Source: Stramonita haemastoma (lineage: Eukaryota; Mollusca; Gastropoda; Neogastropoda; Muricidae). Taken from it: a stretch of 64,000 nt of DNA. The stretch is taken from NCBI GenBank assembly GCA_030674155.1, contig CM060317.1, positions 47,645,635-47,709,634 on the forward strand. The letters run 5' to 3'. Made by a program: the position numbers and the translations under genes. How positions within the stretch are numbered: position 1 is the first letter of the stretch; each line of letters starts with the position of its first letter. Positions 1-11,900 of this stretch are shown here, piece after piece. Under the pieces are notes generated by a model. It had not been told where the DNA came from, did not search any database, and worked only from the letters and a program-made list of their open reading frames with translations.

Positions 1-2435
1 CAGTTTTTCTTCTGAAGTGATTTTACCAGGCAAAAGCAACCATCCATCCTAAGCTGACTTTTCTTTTCTTTTTTTCAAGGGGTAGGGTGGCATTATTTTT
101 TAATTGGTATGCATATCATTTTCTGTGACTTCATCTTGAGGGGTTTTGGGATTTTGGGGGGGATTTTATGGATGAAAGGTAAATAGGTCTGGTTTTCACA
201 TATTTTATTCTTGGTCAACCATTTTAACAGGTGTGATTTCAATATTAGCTTCGGTTACTGTATGCTGCAGGAGTGTATGATTTCACAAGTTCTTTGGGAT
301 ATCATGTTTACTTTATGGACATTGGAGTACATCTGTTGTGTGTACTTCAGAATCCACTTTTTGCTGCAGAGAAATTGGTTTACTTCTCAAGATCAGGTTT
401 GATGATAATTGATTACCTTTGTATTTTGAATTGTGTATACTATTTTCTTACATATACAGAAGTGTATTGGTGTGACTTGCTTTAAATATTACAGGAATAT
501 TTTTGGTTATTTTTTAAAGTTTCATATTGAAGCTTTTGACTTTTTGTTGCTTATTTTGTTTCAGCATATTTTCAAGTGTGAAATGAGTTGAAAAATCATT
601 GATGTACGTATTTCCAACAATGCTTTTCTTAATCAGATAGGAGTATATATGGCCAGATGTATACTTCTGCATCGTTGTATGTGGGGGGGGGTGTTATAAT
701 TATACTACGCTTTTTGGCGTTTCCCCACCATCTGTTTTAGAAAGGGTATTCAGAAATTTCTTGTATTTAAAATTGATATTTCAAGATATTTGCTTCTACT
801 TCTTTTCTTTGAGATTAGCAGTTGTCATTTTTAAGCAGAAGTTTCATAGAATACTTTAACACTTTTTTATTATTATTATTAAATTGGTGATGCTGTTTGG
901 TGATGGCATATGTATTACGATTTGGTATTTTATGAACAAAGTGACAGCCTACATCCATGATAGTTGAAAGATGTTTGGGCTGATCTTTTCCATGTCTAGT
1001 GCATGTCATTGATCAGTTTCAACCAAAAAGGCTTTGGCACTGCTAGTTTTCCTTGATTATGGTACTGTTTTCTGACCATAGCAGTTGATTATGGTACTGT
1101 TTTCTGACCATAGCAGTAATCAGAAATACTTGTTCAATGTCTTTTTTTCCTCCCAACATGGAGTCCATGTGCTCAGCTGCTGATTTAAGAAACTCACATC
1201 AACACCAAAAGGGATCATGGAATTCCAAATGTGTACTAGAACTGCTGCTCTCCTGCCTGTTTCTTCATGTGGTTATATGTGGTTCCTGCTCAAAAAGAAA
1301 CTTACAGTGGAGGGGAAAGATTTGACTAGAAGGTGATCTATGTTTGTAGTCATACTTCAGCTGGAAAGAATATGTGACCCTTTTTATCAAGAAACCCAGA
1401 TCTCTCGGAGCTAGACAACAGGTTTTTCAAAGAAAAAGTCCCTTTCCAGCAAATGTTTCTTCCCACAAGCTCTTACAGTCTATGCCACCTCTAGGTCTAT
1501 TTCTGTATGCTCTTTTGCTGCCAACTTTTTCATGACCCAGACTCAAATATGCCTTCAAGTCTTCATTGAAGTCCAGACAACATAAAACCTTTATACTACA
1601 GAGAAACCTGTTATCAGTAGGGAAATTATGCCTAATGAAGTCTGTTTGTTCTGCCTTAACTAGATCCAGTTAGAATACATTTCACCCAATTTTGCATTGC
1701 TTATAGGACTGTGGTCCTCGTTTGCCATTGTCCTACTTGTCATGTCTGGAGTTTTATCTTTTGCTTCTTCTGTGTTGCAGATGTTTGGTGGTAATTCAAA
1801 GCCATGTTCAAAAGAAGGTATTTTGCTTGAGGGGGAGGGGGGGGGGTCATTCTCTAGCAGCAGCCCCTACCGCTTTTTTTTTTCCAAAAGCTTTTCTGAT
1901 TTCATGCCTCGAATGCGGAAAAGGTAGATTGAAGGATTATTTCTTCATTCATACTTCTTGCTGTTTTTCTATTAGGGATTTTTTTTGTCTCTACTTGTCT
2001 CCATTCACAATTCCATCATCAAAAGAATTTCTCACATTCCAGTAACCAGTCATTTGGTACGTGGTGATATTACTTCCTGCCACTGTCATTCAGATTTCGA
2101 AGTTTTGTGGAATGTTAGAATAGGAAGTAATAAAGCTGGTCCAAAAAAAATTTATTTATTTTTTTTAATAAATAAAACAAAGCTGATCAAGATCCATGAC
2201 ATGTCTCTGCCTCCACAGCCATGTGAGCATCACTATTTCATCACATCCTCCTCTTTTTTTCTTAATTAAGGTAATAGACCCTGAAAGAAATAAAAAGTGC
2301 ATTACTAAGTACAATGCTGCCTTTTGTGAAGTGAATAAGGTGTGGTATGAAAGTTTGTATCATGTGAAAACAAAATGAGTGAAAGCAGTAGAAATTCCTA
2401 TCATTCATAAGACTGCATCTGCCAAACTTACTCTT
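1..2435. other. intergenic, no gene recognised
   Basis: AT-rich sequence with many stops in all frames. Short open frames here show no conserved motif, no paired splice sites and no similarity to the neighbouring genes. Apart from a short tandem duplication at 1053-1116, I see nothing to annotate. Confidence 0.6.
1053..1116. repeat. perfect 32-bp tandem duplication
   Basis: The 32-bp segment beginning TTGATTATGG and ending CCATAGCAG occurs twice back to back (1053-1084, 1085-1116) without a mismatch. This indicates a recent local duplication; no function is evident. Confidence 0.9.
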
Positions 2436-2439
2436 TTGT

Positions 2440-2965
2440 TTTTTGCTGCCTTGTCTTCTGTGACGTCCCTGTCTTGCTGTTCCCACACCGCTCATTTCAA
2501 TTCCCCGCCACTGCCATACCCTGATCCGTTGGGTCTTATCCTCAGGGTCTGGAGTCCACAGGGAGCCTATCAATATTAGGCCGCCATGGGACTTCTGCTG
2601 GGTCACTTTGGTGATGTTCAGTGGTGCCTGTTCTGATCTAACATATGCTGGACAACACCTCTAAGCCCCTTACTAACGACAGTATTAGCTCAGTCATGGA
2701 GCCAGATTGAGTGAGTCACCCACCTGAGGTGGCGACCACCACAACGTCCCTCCAACGACTGTCCCCCCGTGAACCCCCAACCCTAAAGGCTTTGACACAA
2801 ACTCACCACGGGCACAGAAGTGTATAGGCAAACAGAATCTGAGGTCACCACAAGACCAGAGTAACGGGGGCCACTGAATCAGAGGCAATTTTTATTATTG
2901 CATGATGATCAGTGGTGATGAGGATGATGTAATGACGCTACTGTGGAAGTGCATCTGCTTTGAGA
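2440..2965. other. GC-richer unclassified, possibly repeat-derived DNA
   Basis: This block is richer in C and G than the flanking DNA and adjoins a tRNA-headed SINE. It may be part of an older composite repeat. Its open frames resemble no protein I know. The repeat origin is inferred from composition and position only. Confidence 0.3.
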
Positions 2966-3268
2966 CTACTTGACAGGGTTATACTCTATGCTTACTTTCA
3001 TAATATATCCCGGCATCATTCGGTCCCAAGAGATACAGACACCTGCAGTGTTGGTCAAGTAATTTGAGCAACACTCAAATTCACGTCCATAAAGTGTATG
3101 AAGCTCGACTGTGTCATCCCACTCTCCCCACCGAGCCCACAGCACACTCGCTCTGGGTAGGAGCCGGCAGTAGTCCAAAAAATCCCTATGGCTCCTATGG
3201 GAATCGAACCCGCGACCTTCCAGTCCGAAATCCAAAGCCCTAACCACTGCGCCAAGGCGGCTGGCACC
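2966..3268 (-). mobile_element. tRNA-derived SINE
   Basis: Read on the minus strand, the right end is a tRNA-like head. An A-box-like TTGGCGCAGTGGTTAGG is followed about 30 nt later by the B box GGTTCGATTCCC, the internal RNA polymerase III promoter layout. About 230 nt of unrelated body follow. No intact tRNA cloverleaf continues past the B box, so this is a SINE and not a tRNA gene. The left limit is approximate. Confidence 0.6.
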
Positions 3269-4319
3269 AAACTTACTCTTGAATAATGATCCAGTGCTGC
3301 GCTAGTTACTTTTGGATTCCCTGCCCTGCTGTTTGATAACAGACTGAAAATCACTCATTGTCACCCGTCCAACTTCGTCACCATGCAGCAGATACAGAGT
3401 TTTCTCTTTCACACTTGTTGCCCTCACAATCCTTATGGTTGTAGATGAGGCAAAGGCATGTCTTCATCAGTTGCAGTGAGTGCAATGCTTCAAGTGGCTA
3501 ATACAAACATTTGGCAGACTACAGCCGAGGGCTTAGCACCAACAACTGATCCTCACTCGCATCCACTTCTGAATAATGAAAACCAAAGATTTCATTGATA
3601 AAGGAATCATCATGTGTATTTTCTTACATAAAAGGGAGGTAAAGACAGGCAGAGAATGCTGATAATAAAATGGATGGCCTCACCTTCTCATTTTCTATTA
3701 CCTTTTTTAAACATGGCAGAAAACTGATTAACAACATACAACAGAGAAACACGACTTAGAGACATCCATTCTTCATGACGTAGAGCAATCCATTCTTATC
3801 TCATCAAACAAAACATGATCATGGAGAACAGGGAAAAAAAGTCCCAAAAAAAGGAAACTAGAGAGTCACAGTAAAACAGAGTGATAATGACAGGAGGGCA
3901 GAGACAAGCCAGGTTTGATACTACAACACGGCTGCTCAAAACGGGGAAAATCTGACTCTTTAGTTGGCGGCTGGCACTGCACTCCGTAACCCGAAATTCC
4001 ATCCCACCGCTAGGCTAGGCCTATCTAGGGCACCGCGCGGTCAGGGGTCAGAGTCCAGCATCTGGCGATGCTGCTATACTTTCCTTCTTTGCTGTCTATT
4101 AGCCACTGAGCAAATTTCTGTATGAAAGGCATTTTGTACCATACGCTGCCGGATTCCCATGATTTTTTACAATGATCATACTTCAGTGAACAAAACTTCA
4201 ATACTTGCTTTACCTGTTTGTGGTAACTTTGTTGGTGTTTGTTTTTGTTAACTATTTAAAAAAAATATTTTAAAACAATTGTCTCTCTCAAGAAACAAAG
4301 CCCGAGTGTCAGCTTGTTG

Positions 4320-4379
<60 letters not shown>

Positions 4380-4510
4380 TGGTGTGTGTGCATGCGCGCA
4401 TGCATGCGTGAGTGCTTGCGTGCCTTGCGTGCATACGCATATCAGTGTGTGTGTGCATGCATGTGCACGCATGTTTGTGCGCGGGCATGTGTGTGTGAGT
4501 GAGTGAGTGA

Positions 4511-4576
<66 letters not shown>

Positions 4577-4624
4577 GTGTGTGTGTGTGTCGCGTGCGCG
4601 CACGCGCATGTATATTTCTGCGGC

Positions 4625-4718
<94 letters not shown>

Positions 4719-4727
4719 CCTGTGTGT

Positions 4728-4800
<73 letters not shown>

Positions 4801-4849
4801 GTGTGTGTTTCTGTAGCAATAGAGAGAGAGAGAGAGAGTGTGTGTGTGT

Positions 4850-4917
<68 letters not shown>

Positions 4918-4987
4918 GTGTGTGTTTCTGCAGCAATAGAGAGAGGGAGAGAGAGAGACTGTTCCTCTGTGTATGTATGTGTGTGTA

Positions 4988-5067
<80 letters not shown>
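4320..5067. repeat. compound (GT)n/(GA)n array with higher-order unit
   Basis: About 750 bp of alternating GT and GA tracts. A non-microsatellite linker recurs three times: TTTCTGYRGCAATA (near 4615, 4808 and 4925), each followed by a GA tract. Two of the GA tracts end in CTGTTCCT before the next GT tract. The array therefore contains a repeated composite unit. The long Val-Cys and Glu-Arg open frames across it are by-products of dinucleotide repetition. Confidence 0.9.
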
Positions 5068-5068
<1 letters not shown>

Positions 5069-7552
5069 CTCTCTTTCTCGTTTTTACTTTGATGTCAAAG
5101 TGTAGGTTTCTGTGTGGTTTGTTCTTTTTTCACAACACTAAAATAGTCACGCTTTTGATCACAACATTTTTTCAACATGATCAGAAGATTTTTTTGTATA
5201 GTATCAGAAACATCAATGAATATATTTTTTAAAAACCCCAGTCATTTGTGAGCTATTTCTGCCTGATGCCACTGAAAAGACATTTGTTTTCTACTGTGTG
5301 CTCGGGGTTATAAGCTGTACTGGATTTAGTTAGTAAATAAACCTTCAGCTGTGGCAGGAAACCACTAAAATCTAATGAAACAGTGGACTGTGTACGTGCT
5401 GAATCGCCATGACTATGCAGTAGGCCTAGTGTTTAGAGTGAAGTGAGATACCTAGCTGACACTAATGACTGCCAGACTCTCACCCCACGCTCTGTATCGC
5501 GCTGCTTCACGCGGCGCTGCAGGTGGTAGCCTACTACGGTGTGTTCATCTATGGCTTCGCTGTGCCCACAGAAACAAAACCATCAAAAAAAAAACCTAGT
5601 TAGTCTGCATGCAGACATGTTCAATTTCTTCTCTACATTTTTTGTTTGTATATTATAAATATGTGTTTTTTTAGAGAGAGAGTTAAAAATGACTGATTTT
5701 TGTGATTGTGTGTCTGCCTGTCGCTCTCCTGTTCATCTTCATCTATGTTTTGACTGCTCTCACGTCAACCAGTGTGAAAGAAAGTATATGGAGTTTGGTG
5801 TCAAAAGAAAGCTTGTTTCAAGCTGATTATAAAGAATGCTTTGTTTGTCTCTTTTTGGACGATTCACTGTACAAAACGATGTGTGAAAGAAACCATGGTA
5901 ATCTACAGCTGAACACGGCTATAGCCCAAGCCCCTAGTGCAGCCTTTCCTTTTTCCCCGTTTATTTATATCAACGCCCTGCCAGCTGCGGGTCATGAACT
6001 TTGACTGGGGAACTAAAGAGACTGAAATGAGAAGCCGTGACAACTAGTCAGCATTTATCAAATTCATTGCATTCAAGATTGTTGCAAAGAGCCCCATTTG
6101 GTTTTATTTCTCAAATTCATATTGTTTATAGCCCCACCTACTTCAGAGGCTATTCCAGGGTTGCCACATGTTTGATTTCAAAATCTGGCAAAGAATCTCA
6201 ACTTTTTCATGTCAAAAGATGAAATTTATGAAAAGAAATTGAAACAAAGGAATTTCCCTATGCACTGTACATCTCTGTAAAACAGTTCATAATTTTTTTT
6301 TTTTTTTTTTTTTTTTAAACCCTCAGAGATTGTTTACAAAAAATAATTCTTCAAATTGTTTCATGTCTCCATGTTTACCTTTAAAAAAAAAAAAAAGCCT
6401 GAAACACATACATAGGCATGCACACACACAAAACAGTAAACCTATGAAACCAAAACAATGCAGTCATTTCTTTTTTGAATGTTCACTTTCCCAGGGTGTG
6501 ACAAAGTATGAAATTATTCATACATGCTAAACTGCATACAGTAAAGTGATATAGAAATCGAAGGAAAATAAATGCAAAATATGGAGAGACAGAGAGAGAA
6601 AATAAAGATTACATACACACACACATATGGTACAGAAACAAACATCATTTTCAACCAACAATGCACTTGTCAACAGTTCTTTGTGATCATATTATTAGTT
6701 GCATAGTTGGTGTCTTTACATATGCACTTGTGTGACGTACCTGAAGAAGGATGTGTATGTACAGGTAAAGGGTGTGTACATGTCTGTGTGCATGTGTGTG
6801 ACATTGTTAATAATACTTGTTAAATCAATGTAGGCCTATCAGTGATTTAGCACTGATCTGTCCAAATGTCAATTTTTGTCTACCCTATTTCTTTGACTGA
6901 TCTGATGTACATTTTCACAAACACTACATGGATATGGAGCGTCAGAATCAAGGTGTATGGCAAATCTGAAAGGGAAAGAAAATGAGATCTGTGATTTGTG
7001 ATATTCCACACAACATGCATACTTTCTCTCTCCCATTCAAGGCTTGCGTGGTGGCCTGGGAGCTTTTTTTTCCCCTCCAGATGAGACAGCATACCAAGAC
7101 CATATCAGCTGTAAAGTATACAAGGAACTCAGAGCAAAAAATAATCTGGCAAAGTCATTCATTTTTGTGGATCCATAAACATAATGGCAAACAGAATGAA
7201 AAGCAATGCAACCCGAAGGTGCTTGCTCTCCCAGTGGAACACAGCCCAATTTTCATGCAAAACAATGTGATCTGTATATAACATAATACCATGTATTGCA
7301 AAACAATCCACAATGCAAACAGTAAATTGCTACATAATGAAAAAACACACTATACAAAATATATACAAATGATTTTCTCCCACATATTGGATCTGGATTA
7401 TCATGTTTATTTTCAGATTTCTTTCTTGCTTTCAACTTCAGTTTCATTTTACACTATACACCAATGTACTGGCTTTCATTTGTAAGGAAGCCGACATGAA
7501 GACTGCGCCTTAAAATATTTCTGCTCAGTTGTTTTATATGTCATTGTATTAC

Positions 7553-7675
7553 TTAGTTGTGCATCCGTGAAGTCAGAATGCAGCTAGCTACCATAATGGT
7601 GGCAAAACTGTCACATACACAAAATCTCACCATGATGGGTAAACCTTGGAGCTCTGACTGAGGACCGACAAAAAA
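7553..7675 (+). mobile_element. SINE 3'-tail fragment
   Basis: This segment (GAATGCAGCTA, then ATGGTGGCAAAACTGTCACATA, then an ACAAAATCTCACCA block and AGCTCT) recurs with the same order of blocks near 14280-14400, 20110-20230 and 53230-53320, and inverted near 24720-24860, 30780-30900, 38430-38530 and 55940-56040. It looks like the conserved 3' module of a dispersed SINE family. Confidence 0.55.
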
Positions 7676-8838
7676 AAAAAATCACTCCTGCTTCTGAGTA
7701 TGGCATTAATGTTCATGAAACAATAGTACTATTCATTTGAATACCAGTACATTGAAGCATTCAAAATACAAGTTTATTGTTTGCCAACAGCTTGGTGCTC
7801 ACAAAAAATACTGAAAAAGCATAAAACTATCATGTATCAGATTTTACAAATCTGAGCTTCATGAATAAAGTAGATTTGTTTGGTAAGTAACAGCCAAACT
7901 GCACTGCACTCCAATGCTTCAAAGATACATTTAAAAATATAAAAAGTTGGTTTATGAAAATGTGCATACCAGACAGCTAGAATTAAAGTCAACTTTGGTT
8001 GACACATTCCATACTTTCTATTCACAATTATCTTTTCTTTTTTTTTTTTTTAAGTATTTGCGTTCAGTGAAAAAATTTACAAATTGAAAAGCTTGTGGAT
8101 TGTGTACTTCAGTTTTATCACATGATCTTAAATAGTCATTTCTAAGGAAACCTCAGGAGACTTGACTTTTTCTTCTGAAATAACTTATTTACAATTCAAC
8201 GGGTTTGTACACTGTATATGAATATTGCTGTACATAATGTGAATTCTAACATAAAATAAAAAAGAAAAGGACTATTTTGTGATGGTAAAACACCACCCAA
8301 CAGAAATGAAAATGCAATATCAAAAGTGAAAAAGATTCATTCATATATAGGAAAAGAAAACTAACAAGGCAAAAAAAGAAAAAAATTGCATCACCACACA
8401 TCCATTTCAAGATAAACAGATTTATTGTTGTTCTCATAATCTCTCTTCATAAATTACATGGTTATGTAGGTTACACTTCATTGCACATGCTTGATTCTGT
8501 AACCCTAAAAAAAACCCAACCTTTGTTTTTAAATCAATGAACAAAAGACTTTCAACACTTTTTCCCCAGATTAAAACTGCATCTGTCTCGTGATCAAGAC
8601 ACTTTCAGTATTCCTGGACCCCTTTAACAAATCTCTTTTCCTGCTTTTAAATATATACACACATCACCTTACAAGCACCTAAAACTATCACCAGGATGAA
8701 GACATCATAGATAGCCGTTGCCCTTAAAAAGCCAACATTCATCAAGGACTTCAGTCAGAAAAATAGATGGTAGAAAGAAAGCAGACGGGTTCTGTGGGTT
8801 AGTTGGTAAACTAAGGGCCTGCTGATGGATGGTGCTGC

Positions 8839-8910
8839 TCATTTGGCCCCCCCCCCAACCTGGGCAATGAGCGTGTCGCACAGCTCCGTCAGCTCCGTCA
8901 CCTCCTGTTT
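8839..8910 (-). CDS. TACC: TACC terminal exon
   Basis: Encodes the last 23 residues, beginning KQEVTELTELCDTLIAQ, followed by three glycines, Ala-Lys and TGA at 8839-8841. The acceptor is a TGTGTGTGCAG at 8911 onward. ELCDTLIA-type endings are typical of TACC coiled coils. The glycines come from a run of ten G that still keeps frame. Confidence 0.92.
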   Translation of the reverse strand, partial: KQEVTELTELCDTLIAQVGGGAK

Positions 8911-11900
8911 CTGCACACACACAAACCAAAAACTCCATCAGGGGCCAGGCCTCGGGTACACAAGCTCCTCTTCCCAGTTCCATTGTTTGGACTTGCAAAT
9001 GTAACAAAAGTGAACCCGTGTCACCATCTCATTTTCCTCTGCCCCCACCTCCTTGGTTTTTTGTAAACTGAGAATGGTTTTGAATTATTCACAAAACAAA
9101 TGAATGATCAGAATAAAATGTTAAAAAATTACAATGAACATTATCCATAAATGGTGACAACAACTGTTCCATGTCCAGCTACTGAGCTTTTGATAGTCCT
9201 GATACAACCCAGCATATTGCTGTTAAGCACAAAACGCGCTCACTCCTAGCTCTGAACCATACCTGTGCAAATATCTCAATAAAAGAATCTGGTATCTTTG
9301 AAATACACAACCTTTCACTTTCGACAAGCGTTTCTAACTTGAACATAAAATTTACAAAAAATCATTTACTTTTCATTATCACAAAAACTACTACTTACTA
9401 ATGGCATCAAGGACAGAAGACGATCCATAGAAAAACGCGTAACCAACAGACCTCTGATATGAACACTAACCTTTTGTGTCAGTGTGTTCTCCAGACTGTG
9501 CACCTGCAGCTTGGTTCTCTTCAGCTCAGCCTCTACCCGCGCTGTTTCTGACTCTTTCTCTGCTATCTTCTTGACCATTCTGCACACACACACACACACC
9601 ATCCACCATGCTACATGAACCTTGCAATGTCTCTGAGGGTACTTTTGTATAGATCTCTGTGTGTTCATACTGACTGTACGTCTGGATATGGCTTCTCTGG
9701 GAGACAGGAAGATCACAGTGCATTTTTTTTTTTTTTAATCTTCCCCTCAAGTCCTTTGAATGAAGTGGTAAATAGAGATTTTATGTGTAAACACACATTT
9801 AACATCTAGTGCACATGTTTTCAGTCATTCACTTCCACAGACGTTCCAGACATAAAAGTTTTGATCATGCAGTCTGACCTTACACACTTCACATGCATCT
9901 ATACCTTGCTGATCTTCAGAAATATAAAACACCAAAATTTAAGATGTGTCTTGCTTTCTCAAGCCAGGTGGATATATCTCCTTTGTTATCATTTTTACAG
10001 TTTATATCACTGTAATAAAAGTGAAATCCTAGTGACAAACGTTCACTTGACTGTAACAAACTCCAGTACAGCACAATCCACATGACAGACAACTACCATC
10101 AAAACTGATCTGAACCAAACAGAAATCTCATCACCACAGCACCACACTTACCCTTCAATTGTCTCCTCTGCCTTCGCCTTCATTTTGGTCAGGTTACTGT
10201 CAGAGGCCTTGATCTTTTCCTGCAGTTTCTTCACCGTCTCCTTCAAGGTTTCTTCATTCTGTCACACACACCAGCCACAATTCAAACTTTTCCCCAGCTT
10301 CACACTACCAGTCACTCAGTGTGTCATCCAGTATTGACATAATTTGTGCTATGACTACAAACAGTCATGTCAATGCCACATTCATTTGCTTCTCTATCAT
10401 ACAGAACTCATTCTTTCTTGACTTGTATTTGAGCTGCGCACTTGGCAACTCTTCTAAATCTGAATTTACCACCCGTTTTCCAGCAGTCTGCAAGCATCAC
10501 ATTCAGATATATTACAGTACTCTTCAATTCTGCCAGCAGCACATTTATTCACAGAGTATGGTATGACATGGCCTATAACTGCAAAATAACTAAATTAGAA
10601 AAAATAATAATGTGACATGATAAAATGCGGCCAATAGCTAATACTCAATAGGTAATTATCAAAGTTTAATGATTATTTCAGCAAGTATGTATAGTTTGCA
10701 ATATTCTCAACAAAATTCATTGATACATTCTGTCTTTGTCAGTAATGACAAAGATTAGTACTCAAGACATTGCCCAAGGATCCAAACTAAGTGGGAGGAG
10801 AAAAGAAAAGGCCACATGGAAAGAACTGACAAGTGTATAAGTGAACATACTTCAAGATTATTGTATATGAAGCTGTTGTTCCATCCCTTTTCTCTCAGCT
10901 CCAAGGTAAGTATGATACAGACACTGGTGATGTCAGCCATACTACATCAGAAACAAAAGTGGCCAAATTACTGAGGAGCATTTAGTCCTTTTTAACTTTG
11001 CTGTTAACCACTGAGACAGCGTCGTGCAGACATACATTACAGCCTCACAAAAACCATCTTACAAGATGGAGAACAATAAGACACTGAGTTGCGCCTCTAT
11101 GACCCCAAGGGGCTAGCTGACTGAAGAACTGCATGGAATACCCCAGCAAGTCTGTTGCCTGAGAGATAGGGGGGATGACTATCTGAAATGCTAGGACATT
11201 CAGTATCTTGTGACAGGGATTTCTTGTGACTGTAACTGTACTCACCTTTCTAAACCCTTCTAATGTCTGCTTCAGCTTTTCATAGCGCCGGTGAAATTCA
11301 GCAAAGGAACTCTCCAAAGCTTGCACATCTTCCAGGGCCTTTAAAAGGAAAAAAGAGAAAAAACACCATAATGAATTCATTACTTTCCCTCTTACATCAG
11401 TTACTTCCAATGTTTCATTTTAGAAGTAACTTTACTTTAAAAAAACAATGCAAATTCTTGATTTACTTTTTCTTTCATCTAAAGGTAAATTCTATCTTGT
11501 TCATAGATACCTTTCAATCACACAGAAGACCAGATATCCTTCTATTTTATCCTAATAGTAAAAAGTAAAGGTTTGCAGTGTACCTGATCTCTCTCTTTTT
11601 TCAACCCATCAATCTGTGACTTCAGGTCAGCAGCAGTCTTTTCTTTGGACTCTGAAACAGAAAGGTAATTTATTAATAATGACAGCTCATGCTCTGGGAG
11701 GCTTCACATGTACATACATGCTCTGTGTGTGTGTCTAGTCAGTGATACACTTCTTTCTTTCCTTTCCTCTTTTGATTTACCATCACTTCCATCAACAAGA
11801 AACATCATTACATCAATAACTGTATGCATACATTTGGTCAGTAATTTCATAAAGACAGAGCTCTCTCTTTTTCATCATCAGGGCTTGGTCCCTTTTTACA

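Larger units (their letters stand above)
3280..8838. other. TACC downstream flank and intergenic DNA
   Basis: No second gene is seen between the left repeats and the TACC stop. The part next to 8838 must hold the TACC 3' UTR. A minus-strand AATAAA (plus TTTATT) at 8421-8426 is one possible poly(A) signal, but several others exist and the transcript end cannot be fixed. The large compound microsatellite at 4320-5067 and a SINE tail at 7553-7675 lie inside. Confidence 0.5.

Noticed and set aside
4442..5232. Long open frames of repeated Cys/Val, His/Thr or Glu/Arg across GT and GA arrays
   Set aside because: Dinucleotide repeats lack stop codons in several frames at once. There are no splice sites, no start context and no non-repeat coding sequence around them. 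The same applies to such frames near 20.6, 25.8, 26.8, 42.9, 43.3, 54.2, 54.8, 55.3, 56.8, 60.2 and 61.1 kb.
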